64,000 bases of DNA from Patiria miniata. Its lineage: Eukaryota > Echinodermata > Asteroidea > Valvatida > Asterinidae. A program made the translations under genes and the position numbers. The DNA is taken from the NCBI RefSeq assembly GCF_015706575.1, contig NW_024037070.1, forward strand, positions 5,451,874 to 5,515,873. The letters are read 5' to 3'. The notes under the pieces were generated by a model that made no database searches, was not told where the DNA came from, and saw only the letters and a list, made by a program, of their open reading frames with translations. Position 1 is the first letter of the stretch. Every line of letters begins with the position of its first letter. Below, one piece after another: positions 1 through 10,760 of the stretch.

Positions 1-197
1 TGTCATAACATGTGACATGCACGTGACCGATGAGCGCCAGCTGGATGAAAGGACGCCCTCAACAAACTTCAATTTACACGCCCTCAACTTAACTCTCTGT
101 TCGCTCGTTCGCTCGTTCGCTCGTCCCCCCCCCCCGCAAACTGGCGGGGGGGGGGGGGGGGGTACCAAATCCATGCATAATTCATGTCATGCATAAT
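1..197. other. Unassigned left edge with simple repeats
   Basis: No gene is visible. Positions 99-124 carry three copies of the 8-mer GTTCGCTC. About 126-135 is a C tract and about 145-162 is a G tract, so the two homopolymers can pair as a C/G hairpin around a short GCAAACTGGC spacer. The 460-bp repeats begin just to the right. Confidence 0.6.
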
Positions 198-1886
198 TTT
201 AACGTTTAAAACACTAGATTGTTACGATCATATTATATTTGTAGCTCCACGGTTTCTCACGCCATTCAAACTACTCATGCTACACATCGTGAAAACTAAT
301 TGCACGAAATTTCAATTGAATCCATTTTGTATTTCTTGAGTAGTTCATCGGAAACGAGGTTGTTCTTTTTCTTCACTTGTGCAGCATCCGTATTGATGCG
401 TTGTTGAGACCACTATTTATGTGGCGCGTCCTCTGTTATAGTGGTCTCGATCTCCACCACCAAACCCGATTTCGGGCCAACAACTCAAGAAATACACGTT
501 ACATTAAAATGAATTTTCGTACACTCATTTGTCATGATGTTTGGCATCAAAAGATTTCATTTCATAAAACAACGTCAATTAATCAAGCTATTATGACCGT
601 AACAATACAGGATTTTGTTTGCAACTAATACATTCCTAATGGAAGTCAACATGGATTTTTAACGTTTAAAACACTAGATTGTTACGATCATATTTTATTT
701 GTAGTTCCACGGTTTCTCACGCCATTCAAACTACTCATGCTACACATAGTGAAAACTAATTGCACGAAATTGCAATTTAATCCATTTTGTATTTCTCGAG
801 TAGTTCATCGGAATCGAGGTTGTTCTTTTTCTTCAAATGTGCAGCATCCGTTTAGATGCGTTGTTGAGACCACTATTTATGTGGCGCGCCCTCTATCATA
901 GTGGTCTCGATCTCCACCACCAAACCCGATTTCGGGCCAACAACTCAAGAAATACACGTTACATTAAAATGAATTTCCGTACACTCATTTGTCACGATGT
1001 TTGACATCAAAAGATTTCATTTCATAATAAAAACGTCAAATTATCAAGCTATTATGACCGTAACAATAAAGGATTTTAATTGCAACAAATACAATCCTAA
1101 TGTAAGTCAACATGGATTTTTAACGTTTAAAACACTAGATTGTTACGATCACATAGTATTTATAGCTACACGGTTTCTCACGTCATTCAAACAATTTATG
1201 CTACACATCGTGAAAACTAATTGCACGAAATTTCAATTGAATCCATTTTGTATTTCTTGAGTAGTTCATCGGAAACGAGGTTGTTTTTTTCTTCACTTGT
1301 GCAGCATCCGTATTGATGCGTTGTTGAGACCACTATTTATGTGGCGCGCCCTCTGTTATAGTGGTCTCGATCTCCACCACCAAGCCCGATTTCGGGCCAA
1401 CAACTCAAGAAATACACGTTACATTAAAATGAATTTTCGTACACTCATTTGTCATGATGTTTGGCATCAAAAGATTTCATTTCATAAAACAACGTCAATT
1501 AATCAAGCTATTATGACCGTAACAATACAGGATTTTATTTGCAACTAATACAATCCTAATGGAAGTCAACATGGATTTTTAACGTTTAAAACACTAGATT
1601 GTTACGATTATATATATTTGTAGCTCCACGGTTTCTCACGCCATTCAAACTACTAATGCTACACATAGTGAAAACTAATTGCACGAAATTGCAATTTAAT
1701 CCATTTTGTATTTCTCGAGTAGTTCATCGGAAACGAGGTTGTTCTTTTTCTTCAAATGTGCAGCATCCGTGTTGATGCGTTGTTGAGACCACTATTTATG
1801 TGGCGCGCCCTCTATCATAGTGGTCTCGATCTCCACCACCAAACCCGATTTCGGGCCAACAACTCAAGAAATACACGTTACATTAA
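198..1886 (+). repeat. Tandem array of ~460-bp repeats, A-B-A-B order
   Basis: The motif AACGTTTAAAACACTAG recurs at 201, 661, 1122 and 1581, giving periods of 460, 461 and 459 bp. The fourth unit is cut at 1886 by a transposon. Units 1 and 3 share private variants (TTTCAATTGAATCC, TTTCTTGAG, TTCACTTGTG, CTCTGTTATAG). Units 2 and 4 share the alternatives (TTGCAATTTAATCC, TTTCTCGAG, TTCAAATGTG, CTCTATCATAG). The true period is therefore about 920 bp. Each unit contains the perfect inverted repeat GAGACCACTA...TAGTGGTCTC. Units 1, 3 and 4 contain an open frame of about 83 codons starting MCSIRIDALLRPLF or similar; I regard it as fortuitous because unit 2 does not keep it. Confidence 0.9.
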
Positions 1887-2943
1887 GGGAGCGTCTCATA
1901 AGTCGGGAACGTTCGCGGTCCAATGTACGTTCCGTTGGAACGCCAGGCGTTCCATTGGCGTTCCATTGGGAACGTGCTGTGTTCCCAATGGAACGCGGGT
2001 GCGTTCCGCGCAATAGACCGCTTGCAGACGCGATCGATAATTGACGCGCGAAGGTGCAAACACCATGTTGTGGGACAAAATGTGCATGGATAGATATACG
2101 CTTGTCCCAAAACATGGCGTCGCGCGACTTCGCGCGTCGATTATCGAACGCGTCTGCAAGCGGTCTATGAATGGAACGCACCGATCTGCGGTCCAGCTGG
2201 AGCGGGGAGGGAACAGCGTGTTCCCGTCGGAACGCTGCACGGCGGGGTATTCGCAGTCGGGTATACGTACGTTCATTTTTCGTAATATTGCAGGCCTCGG
2301 AGTCGGAGTTAATTCAACGACAGATTTTTCTGACAATGTGTGTAACGTCAATGGTAAGCTCCGCTTTTATCGTTCTATTTTAGTTGGTAAATTTATTAAA
2401 TGGTAAAAATATAAAAAGAATTGTTCTTGCACCAGCATACTTGAACGTGAATACGCAATCACCGTTGCGATTGCATGTGATGTGAGGTCGGGGCTACCGA
2501 AATTTCACCACAGAAACGACATTTACATCTCCATCAACGTTCACTCGTAACTTGTGTTGAACTAATTACCCAAAACATCATAGGAATTTCACAATCACGT
2601 CCAAATATTACCTGTAAATCCTCAAAAAACAAGAAAAACCTACCGTTCAGTGACTCACGGGTTGCCGGGGATCGGGACGCCATTTTTCCTGACGCAATAC
2701 GGGCAAATATTCTAAACTGGTTCATCGTGTACGCGCTATACTGGGAACGTTCCACTGGAACGCGCAATAGAACGCGTATTCCCAACCATTCCGCTGGACC
2801 GTTCTCGCAAAGGGATCGTGCCGTTCCAACGGAACAGTGGCCTGTTTCCAATGGAACGCAGAGCGTTCCTGTCTGGGAACACGTCCGGGAACACGCCGTT
2901 CCAATGAAAACGTTCCGAGCGTTCCGACTTATGAGACGCTCCC
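1887..2943. mobile_element. Non-autonomous PIF/Harbinger-like DNA transposon
   Basis: The left end reads GGGAGCGTCTCATAAGTCGG and the right end is its inverted complement (CCGACTTATGAGACGCTCCC). The element is 1,057 bp and is flanked by TAA on both sides (1884-1886 and 2944-2946). A 3-bp TWA target duplication is typical of PIF/Harbinger. Both subterminal regions are crowded with GTTCC/GGAAC motifs in alternating orientation. I see no DDE transposase, so it would need one in trans. Family assignment rests on target duplication and TIR style only. Confidence 0.75.
2013..2168. repeat. 156-bp hairpin inside the Harbinger-like element
   Basis: Arms 2013-2053 and 2128-2168 are inverted complements with about 2 mismatches in 41 bp (outer ends ATAGACCGCTTGCAGACGCG and CGCGTCTGCAAGCGGTCTAT). 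A second inner pairing (CATGTTGTGGGACAA with TTGTCCCAAAACATG) nearly closes the loop. It could be a nested MITE or a structural part of the host element. No clean target duplication is visible around it. Confidence 0.8.
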
Positions 2944-3787
2944 TAATTGGGGGATACAATCGGAGCACAATCATCGTGAAAAATGTTACCCTTGACCTCA
3001 TTAAATGTGCCATCTCAACGGAAGGCGCTGTAACGAAATTACAGAAACCCAAGTTTACATGTTACCTCAACAAACTTATTCCAATCAAAGGTACGCCGTG
3101 ATTACAAATTACAAAATATAGGAAACACCTTGAAATAACAAACTTACTACGATTCAAACCAAAATAAAATTAGTTTATCTTGCCGCTACAGTAAATATTG
3201 TCAAGACACTGTCTGGCAATCTTACCTCGATATGGTACTGCCCATACGTGTGACCCTGCATGACTTGTGATTGACTCGACTTCATTGACTGCTGTGATGT
3301 GGGACTGGTGCTGCGCCGGCAATGTGCCATCATGCCTCATAATTTATGGGGGGGGGGGGTAAAAACGACTACATTTAAGGTAAAGAAAGGTTTGCGGAAA
3401 CACCATGTGTGAATAATTTCTCAACTAAGAGAATGGTTCTGAAAAGAACCAGAGGTATAAACTCGACGTTGCGGTCAGTATGCTCTGACCGTCTTCAGGA
3501 GAGTGCCTAAACTCTAAGAAAGTAAACACTTGAGTAGCAAAAGCAAATCGAAAACTAGACAAAACCGATATTTTCGACCAAGTCAGGGGCGGATCCAGGT
3601 CAGGAGTTAAGCTGCCACGATGGGAGGGTAGCTTTTTTTATGTGCACACATTTGTTTCCAACTTTAATGACCTGTGACCGCAATTTTACCTTATCCTACC
3701 CCCACGAACTTTTTACTTACTGGACCACGAGCAATCGATCTAGCCTATTTGCGAAGTTAAAATGTTGCCTCTAAGTAAGGGATGTGT

Positions 3788-3819
3788 AATTAGGGAGACA
3801 TTGAAATGTCTCCCTAATT
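3788..3819. repeat. 32-bp near-perfect palindrome
   Basis: AATTAGGGAGACATT and its exact inverted complement AATGTCTCCCTAATT are separated by 2 nt (GA). GTGTCTCCC-type motifs recur just downstream (about 3823-3870). Confidence 0.85.
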
Positions 3820-3880
3820 CGACGTGTCTCCCGAAGGTATAACTTATGACGCTAAAGTGTCTCCCAAAGGGTATACTTGT

Positions 3881-3943
3881 TATAATAATAATAATAATAA
3901 TAAAAAGTAATATAATAGTAATAATATAGTATAATAATAATAA
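3881..3943. repeat. AT-rich (TAA)n microsatellite
   Basis: Runs of TAATAATAA with AAAG and GTAATA interruptions. Simple sequence; no coding potential. Confidence 0.85.
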
Positions 3944-4379
3944 TTTAATTTCATGCACGCATCACTACACAGTTGTTAATTGATCACAACAACATTTTAG
4001 ACCCTGTGACCAAGTTCCAAATTTTGTAATCGAAAATTTGGCCAGATATGTATTTATCTCTATCCCATTAACTAATTAGTATTATTTGTAAAGAAAAATC
4101 GTGTATTTAAAAATCCAAATGATATAACCACCGTACAACTCAGCCTTACAGTGTCAAATAAACCAAATATTATAATAGTAATAATGATTTTTAAAAACTG
4201 AAGGAAATTAAACCTAGTACAAACAATAACCGTGCTTGTTAAAAAAATATGCGTAATTCTGTGACGTCACCCTTTCACCATCACATTCTTAACTAACTAC
4301 CGTTTCCAAAAAACGTTTGAACCAACTAGGCTGCCGAGGTCCTATTTTGTTTATATTTGTGGGCTTATTTTAACCCAAC

Positions 4380-4680
4380 TTATCCAAAGCAAAATCGTTA
4401 AAACCCTCAACTTCACCCTATTCATAGCCCCCAAAGTTTTCAAACCCTAAAACTCTCACCTATACCTGTAAATCCTTACCCCAATACTTTAACCATATAA
4501 ACAAAGCGTGTTGAATAATGAACATGCAAATTGTATTTGTATTTCATAGGCTTAATAAAAATATGCCCTCCACTAACATGTGACCTAACCCCTAAACCTC
4601 CCCAAACCCGGAAACCCTCACCCACACCCTTTACCTTTAAATCCCTACCTCGAAAACTCTAACCCTATAAACAAAGCGTG
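4380..4680. repeat. Degenerate CCCTAA-like stretch (copy A)
   Basis: Repeated AACCCT, CCCTAA and ACCCTAAACC motifs with irregular spacers. The same stretch is present in copies B (about 52985-53100) and C (about 54560-54680). It resembles a decayed interstitial telomere-type repeat but is too irregular for a firm call. Confidence 0.4.
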
Positions 4681-4920
4681 TTGAACAACGGACATGCAAT
4701 TTGGGTTTTTACTTGAAAGGCTTAATAAAATGCACTCCACTAACATGTAACAAGTGAGGAATACTTAACATTACATTATCTTTACCAATTGTTTACATCA
4801 CGATACTGTTTAACAGCTTTACATAATTCCGCTACACGTGACGAGGAGGCTGATTTACATGCAATTTATATACATGTACTATAGTAAAATCTATACTATA
4901 GTAAAATGTCCCAAACAAAA

Positions 4921-5505
4921 GTGTCCGTCGGACTATTTTTGAAATAACTACAAAACCGCATGAAGTCAGTTTTGAAATTGTTTGATCGTGCAGATACTCA
5001 TATTATCCTTGGCCAAAACCCCACTGGGTTTCATTTCATTTCATTCACGCATCACTACACAATTTTCAATTGATCACAACAACATTTTTGGACCCTGCGA
5101 CCAAGTGCATTGCCTTCATCAATTTCAATGCTGTGTCAAGTTAGTTGTGTAAAATCCGTCATGTTGTGAAAAATGCTTCGTGGCTGGGATTGGAATCATT
5201 TGCCTAAGATATCAGTCATCATGGCAAGACCTAAGCTTAATGCTCAAGGCCCTTTTTTCACAACATGTATAATATTACACAGCTTACATACCACATCACT
5301 GAAATTGATTAAGGCAAGGAACTTGGTCACAGTGTCCAAAAATGTTGTTGTGATCATTACTGATCATTGCGCAGTGATGCATTACTGAAATTAAATAAAA
5401 CTCATAGGGATTTAGGCCAAGGATATAAGAATATCTGTACAATCAAACATTTTCAAAATTGACTTCATGGTTTTGTAGTTATTTCAAAAATAGTTAGACG
5501 GACAC
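4921..5505. mobile_element. Long-inverted-repeat foldback element, copy A
   Basis: The left end GTGTCCGTCGGACTATTTTT and the right end AAAAATAGTTAGACGGACAC are inverted complements apart from about two differences near the ends. The homology continues for about 250 bp into both arms (for example ATCACAACAACATTTTTGGA on the left and its complement on the right). Compared with copies B and C, this copy lacks about 35 bp from the inner right arm (after GCTCAAGG). A small open frame at 5173-5388 lies wholly inside the hairpin and is not a gene. No transposase is present; the superfamily is unknown. Confidence 0.8.
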
Positions 5506-5721
5506 AAATTGTTGTTAGTAGCAAGCTAAAATGAAAAAAAAAGACGGAAGGTTGCATCACAAAAAGTACCAAAGTAACCTAGCCGTGTGAAAGTGAGGTC
5601 GCAAGCGTCGGAGTTGGGCCGTTTTTCAAACAGACCGCGTATGCCCGAGTTCAAATTTACGTTAGGATCGTAGATTCGTGCTCGTCTTCTACTACTACAT
5701 GTATATCCCTATAATTATGTT

Positions 5722-7022
5722 TCAAGAATCAACAGTCATATTGGTGGCAACAATGTTACGACTCAGTTGTTTTCGACGTTGACGATCGGCGGTTTGACGA
5801 CACGGTAGGAATGCCTCTCTGTAAGCTTGTCTATATCGGGAATTGGCGACGTTGTAGATGATTGGATTGACCATGGAGTTGATGTTGACCAAGATATTCG
5901 TAGTTATAATTGTGACATTGGACCCCACGATATTTGTCAGTGCGGGTGGCAACTCTACCTTGAAATTATAGAGACCATGGAGGCATTTATGAATGAATTC
6001 GGGAGCGGTTAAAATAAAGAAAACGATGGTATTGGCGAGTAGCATGCGGGTAACACTGCGACGCGTGCGGTCAGCGCTGTCGCTCAACCCTTGCTGGCCA
6101 TCTCGCTGTGCCGGTCGGTTTTTCAGAGCCTTCACAATTTTGAAGTACATAAGAGAGTTGGCCAACATCATGAGGACAAAGAGCAAGGGGTCCAAGAAAT
6201 GAACCACCAAAATACTGACTTCCTCGGGGAAATGGTATCACAGTATCCCAAGACAGGTGACAGCTCAGAGTACCGAGGCAAATCGGGCCAAATGACACAA
6301 ACCCTCGTCTTGTACCAGAATACGAATACGTCCTTCACTCGATACAGAACTGCGAAGACCCATGCAGCGATCGTAATCTTGATTGCTCGAGTTTTAGAGA
6401 ACATGAGATGCTTCAGTGGGTAGCACACGGCATAATATCTGTCAAAAGTAACCGCAACGATTAAAATCGCCGATGTCACGTAGAAAATGTTTGTAAATTG
6501 ACTTGAATTACAGTCCAATGTGCCGGCGTTTGGAAAATTTGCATATACTCCGCCTGAAATGAAGTAATAATAGATGTAAAGCCCACACGTTGAGAGCAAA
6601 AACAAAACATCAGCCACAGCAAGATTACACAGGTAGATGTTAATGACAGTGTGCATTGACTTAGTCTTGGCAACAACAAAGAGGTAACTGCCATTGGTGA
6701 TGACGGCCAGTGATGTTATGATCGGTATCACCACGAAAATATAGACGATTTGTAAGCGAGAATACAACAGCCTCGATTCGATAAACTCGATCCTAGTTGC
6801 ATCTAAGACGACGGTAGCTTCAAGCGCACAGCTTCTGCCCTCCTCCAGGAAGGATTCGTTGTTGCTGGACTGGAGCTCGGAAAACGACAATGACACTGTG
6901 GTTTCCATGTTCACTTTTGAGACTTCCCGACTGGCTGATTGCGGTGCAAGGTGTGTTTGATGGTCGAACTCCAAACTCTTTTCAGCAGGAACAATTTGTC
7001 TCTCTCTTTTCATTCGCATCAA
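5722..7022 (-). pseudogene. Rhodopsin-family GPCR, frameshifted paralogue (copy A)
   Basis: This is the duplicate of the intact receptor at 55754-57055. The first ~265 codons, from the start at 7022, match through TM1-TM4 and the second extracellular loop. The frame is then lost, and the rest (TM5-TM7 and the C-tail, including NPIIY) continues in another frame to the stop at 5722. The lesion lies near 6225-6235: copy C reads GGTGAAAATAGTATC where copy A reads GGGGAAATGGTATC, a net loss of one base. No other disabling change is apparent, so this is either a very young pseudogene or a sequence error. The promoter region, including a TATA box, is kept. The gene is intronless like its partner. 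Confidence 0.85.
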
Positions 7023-7116
7023 ATAAGTGTCTCGCCTTTAATAAAGCACGGTCTCTTTCCTTGAAACGCCGTCGCTCTCCGCACCCACACAAGTCATGCA
7101 CGCTCACAACTGCGGA

Positions 7117-7124
7117 TTTTTATA
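7117..7124 (-). promoter_or_regulatory. TATA box of the copy A GPCR
   Basis: On the minus strand the sequence is TATAAAAA, about 95 bp upstream of the receptor ATG at 7022. The same box sits at the same place in copy C. Transcription would start about 30 bp downstream, giving a short leader. Confidence 0.5.
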
Positions 7125-8284
7125 CCCCTCTTTTTGAGCGCACGACGCATGCACGAAGCTGTCACTGACTCTGCAACTTGTTTGTTTGGGAGATTCCATT
7201 TGTAGTTTTGAGTTCCTTGATTGGTCGGTAGTTTGGCGCCCAACCTTGTCTAATGCAATATCACTCTCTCATGGATGTCGCGAAATAATTAAACAGCGCG
7301 TGCAAAACAATTACCGCGCACTTGGCGTGTCCCGATAGTTTGGAAATGTTGCGGAATTAATTTGATATTCTTTCCATGCCTCTATAAGTCAAATATTAAT
7401 TTCTCTTACGTGGTGCTCGCATGGATGCGCCAAATTGTTATTACTAACGAAGATAAAGGTTGCGGGGGAAAAAAAAATCTAATATCAATTAACTTTTCCG
7501 CCTGGCTTTCACGAAGTGATCTAAAATGGAATTAATAATGTGCCACACCCCTGCTGTGCAATTTGTGTATTTCGTCAATTCGTGATATATTTTTTGATTT
7601 TGATAAACTATACATGCCCTTATTAATTACAAAATGGGAAATAATTTTCGGACAACACTACTCCGCACCTTCCGCTCTGGAAACACTGATATCAATCATT
7701 TTTTTTCCACGTGCATTTTACGCAGCGGTCCTTAAACAAAAAAAAGCAATTGGCGCCGAACGCCTGTTCTGCAATTAATTTGGAGGAGCGACCAATAACT
7801 TAAACAACCGGACTGAGGAAATTTTCGGGAAATGCTGTTTAGCACCTTGCGTGGTTGTAAAAAAAATCACCATCAGCAGAAGGCCTGGAAAGTTTTCAGC
7901 AAGGCTTATTTCTGTGGACGTGCTTTAACTTTTTGGTGTTATTTTGTTAATTTGGCAAGCCAGAGTCTCGTTGCGTTATCGTTTGATATCGACAAGAATG
8001 AAAACATTACTGTGGTATGGAATTATTGTTGGAGGCCCGGCCCAGATCAGCGTGAGGGAAGCCCTGTGGGCCACGTCCCAGAAGCTAGGCAGCGTGATAT
8101 TCAGCTGATGGCTCGTCTGTTTATAAGTGGCATTTTGACACCTTGCAAAACTTCCGATGATGAATATAAACGACCCGCCAAAAGCGTGGATCGCAACAGG
8201 CGTCAGGGGCGGATCGAGGAATTTTCGCAGGGGGCGGGTTCATCAGCAAAAATTCTTTGAATGTAGCCCTTTTTTCTACGGACA
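7125..8284. other. 5' flank of the copy A receptor; no gene seen
   Basis: The sequence is collinear with about 57157-58317 in copy C and differs only by scattered substitutions and small indels. Open frames here (for example 7832-8260) are not preserved as proteins between the copies, so I read this as non-coding flank, possibly including promoter-distal regulatory sequence. Near 8205 a CAGGGGCGGAT motif begins a TE fragment shared with copy C. Confidence 0.6.
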
Positions 8285-8312
8285 CTTGGCCTCCGTATAG
8301 TAATAAAGCAGG

Positions 8313-8375
8313 TGAGGGGGGGGGGGGGGGGGGGTGGGGGGGGGGCCGTGGGGTGGTGGGTGGGTGGGCGGGGCC
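8313..8375 (+). repeat. G-rich tract
   Basis: Long G runs broken by single T, CC or GTGG interruptions. The plus strand could form G-quadruplexes. Such tracts are also prone to assembly error. Confidence 0.7.
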
Positions 8376-8838
8376 GGGCGTCTTGTACCATTATTTTCAA
8401 TGGGTGCGCTGTTTAAATCCGACGATTATTAACACTATATCACAGAATAATGTACATAATACCACCGAAACAAGCTGGTTCTTTACGTATTTTGTGCAAG
8501 GCGGACATTATTACTTCCAAACAAAATTGGGGTGTCGCAGCAGGGGGGGGGGGGTGCATTTTTTTCTTGAATTTCTAAGGATTTTTTTTTTTTTTTAAAG
8601 CTGGGGGGTTGACCCCAACCCCAGCGCCAATTTTACTCACATCAGGGCAGTGGCATAACGGGGTTGTTGCACAGTGGCAAATTGCAACCAACTACAGCTT
8701 TTAAGATCGAGCCAGGCGGGGACGCGTGAAGCAAAATCGGGCCGTCGACATAGTCGGCCAGTCTGAAAAAGCGTGCCACGGCTGTCGGAAGGGATGAAGA
8801 GCGCCACCTACTGGTCCGATACTTATGTCCGCTTTTAA

Positions 8839-9270
8839 GGTTGCAGACCAGTGAACATAGAACCCAATGATAAATGCCCCCACTACCGAAATTCAGGGGA
8901 AAAATACTCACAACTCTCCAAATCGTTCGAGACACACATCAAATTAAAGCGTATTTCTTCATCTTCAATTTTTTTATCAATTTTTTTGGGGTCAACTCAT
9001 GACTTTTAGGAGAAATTTCCATCCGAAGATGATCACCTCTTGAAGTAGTCCTGAAGCCCGTTGCCATTTTGAAAAACGATGCCTACACTCCATTGTAAAA
9101 TAGAGCGCTTTTAGGTCCCACAGTTTAACCAAATTGCACAGAACTACAAGCTCACAGTCCTGTGCAAGGCTTCCACCCCTATTTTTTACAAATCCTCAAG
9201 TTCATGGCACACAATGTGCTCAAATAACGAAGAATTTGAGGGCATGCAGATCGTGATTTGGCCGGCGTAG
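8839..9270 (-). mobile_element. Partial copy of the 474-bp MITE family
   Basis: Starts GGTTGCAGACCAGTGAAC and runs in the opposite orientation to the copy at 13461-13930. It shares the CTCACAACTCTCC, CGAGACACACATCAAATTAAAG and GCCATTTTGAAAAACGATGCC segments. It stops at a GGCCGGCGTAGCCGGCC hairpin and lacks the last ~25 bp including the second TIR. It is clearly more diverged than the copies inside the giant insertion. Confidence 0.8.
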
Positions 9271-9706
9271 CCGGCCAAATTATTTCTTTATAAATAGGTC
9301 ATTGATAAGTTACCCAGAAAGACATCCCCACTTCATACACAAGATTCTGTGAAGCTCATCAGCCCTTCCTGGCCCAGCGCCCTAGGCTCCGTTTGCCCGG
9401 GCTGGGGAGGAGGGGGGGGGGGGGGGTTACGAGCGAAGCTCTATGATGCACGTCATGAACAGCGCCCTACGTTTTAATGTTTTTTTTTTTAAATATATAT
9501 ATATATATATATATAGAGAATTAAGGATGAGAACGTACTGCTCACATTATTTTTCAGGAAAATAGTGTTTGATTAAAGGCTAATGAAAGACTAGACTGAT
9601 GGAAACAGCGAACGGAACAGAGGCCTGATTCACAGTGTTAACAAACAAATCCATCAATGGTGGTCCATAAATAAAATAGCTGTGACGGATTTGAGAAAAG
9701 AGAAGT

Positions 9707-9874
9707 CAGGGGCGGATACAGACGGGGTCGAAACCCCACCCCACCCCCGGCCTTAAAAAACGCGAAAAATGTATAATTATTTTAATAATGACACGGTCCG
9801 CCTGTCCGCAACAATCGGATATGAACATCTGACGGGCCTGCCCCCCCCCCCCGCAAAATCCGGGTCCGCCCCTG
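9707..9874. mobile_element. Small MITE with CAGGGGCGGA termini
   Basis: Left end CAGGGGCGGATACAG and right end CGGGTCCGCCCCTG form imperfect TIRs around a 168-bp body with a C tract near the right end. Termini of the CAGGGGCGGAT type are common in hAT-like MITEs. I do not see a matching 8-bp target duplication, so the family is tentative. Confidence 0.55.
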
Positions 9875-10140
9875 AACGCACATGATGCTTCAAAAAAGCC
9901 TACAATCACGGTGTTCATTGTTGTGTAACGATAAGTAGTTTTAGCACACGTATAGGCCTTCGAGTAACGAAGCTGCCGTATATATTTTTCCAAACATAAC
10001 AAATGAAAACAGTAATTGGCTCATTGCTGCCCGAAGTATCAACTTCTGTTCGTCCATGGAGCTAGGTAAAACAGATGCACTCAACAACGCTCATGTTTCT
10101 CCGCCTATTCAGACAAATTATTATTGAGCAGAATTCTAAG

Positions 10141-10212
10141 AAAGCCGAATGGCCTAGCGGTTAGGATCGTCGTCTACGAATCGCCGAGCCCGGTTTCGAA
10201 TCCCGGTTTGGT
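10141..10212 (+). tRNA. tRNA-like relic (SINE head or tRNA pseudogene)
   Basis: The A-box stretch TGGCCTAGCGGTTAGGAT resembles tRNA-Glu. A B-box-like GGTTTCGAATCCC carries one extra T. A TTTTT Pol III-type terminator lies just downstream (near 10217). Neither the anticodon stem nor the acceptor stem can be paired properly, so I do not call a working tRNA. Confidence 0.4.
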
Positions 10213-10409
10213 ATCTTTTTGCTTTTTAACGCACGCATTCAGTGATTATAAGATGTTTATTTCCCATCGTAAATCACCAACAGTACCTTAGCTTAATCGG
10301 TAAGCACTGCTGCTGGTACTGTCCGCGAGTTCCAGGTTGGCACCTTCGTACAGGTTCAGGGCATGTGGTCCACTCGGAGGATCAGGGCTTACTAGGGTGC
10401 CGCCCTGTT

Positions 10410-10713
10410 TTTTTTATTTTATTTATTTTTATTTATTTCATTTTCCGGGATATTACAAACAGTGAATCATAGACAAACCAATTACATATACAAATAACAC
10501 TGAGTAGTAAACATAACAGAAACATAACAAAAACAACACCCAAAAAGCTCCCGCAGGATTACCCAAAAGAAACAAGTTTCTGTCGAGGGGCTCTCCAAAC
10601 TAATTGGATAACAGTGATTAATACATTTAGGATAAAATTCATTAAATAATATTTATAAAAATAAGCAGTTATGCAAAATATAATTAAAATACAATTACAA
10701 ATTAAAATAAGAG

Positions 10714-10760
<47 letters not shown>

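Larger units (their letters stand above)
2947..4014. other. Non-coding stretch with palindrome, microsatellite and TE scraps
   Basis: No supported gene. It contains a short G run near 3350, a single CAGGGGCGGATCCAGG end near 3589 resembling the TIR of the MITE at 9707, a perfect 32-bp palindrome at 3788-3819, and a TAA-rich microsatellite at about 3881-3943. The last ~70 bp (about 3945-4014) match the arm of the foldback element at 4921-5505, so this is a stray fragment of that family. Confidence 0.6.
8285..10240. other. Copy A-specific 1.95-kb block of TE debris
   Basis: Copy C passes directly from CTCCGGAC to ATAAGATG (58312-58320), while copy A has about 1.95 kb between the equivalent points. 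The block holds G-rich tracts (8313-8375, 8540-8553, 9410-9427), a reverse MITE fragment (8839-9270), an AT dinucleotide run (about 9492-9515), a small MITE (9707-9874) and a tRNA-like relic (10141-10212). The TE fragment begun near 8205 is cut in copy C, so a deletion in C is as likely as an insertion in A. Confidence 0.6.

Noticed and set aside
377-2016. Repeated ~83-codon frames starting MCSIR
   Set aside because: They follow the 460-bp repeat, are not kept in unit 2, and have no recognisable domain.
4380-4680. True interstitial telomere
   Set aside because: CCCTAA-like motifs are irregular and broken by unrelated bases.
8203-8598. Pro- or Gly-rich proteins over 8313-8375
   Set aside because: Products of the G homopolymer tract.
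10141-10212. Functional tRNA gene
   Set aside because: The anticodon and acceptor stems do not pair, and the B box has an extra base.
10288-10345. Second tRNA-like unit (TAGCTTAATCGGTAAGCA) shared by copies A and C
   Set aside because: The A box is reasonable but I see no proper B box; left as a weak SINE hint.
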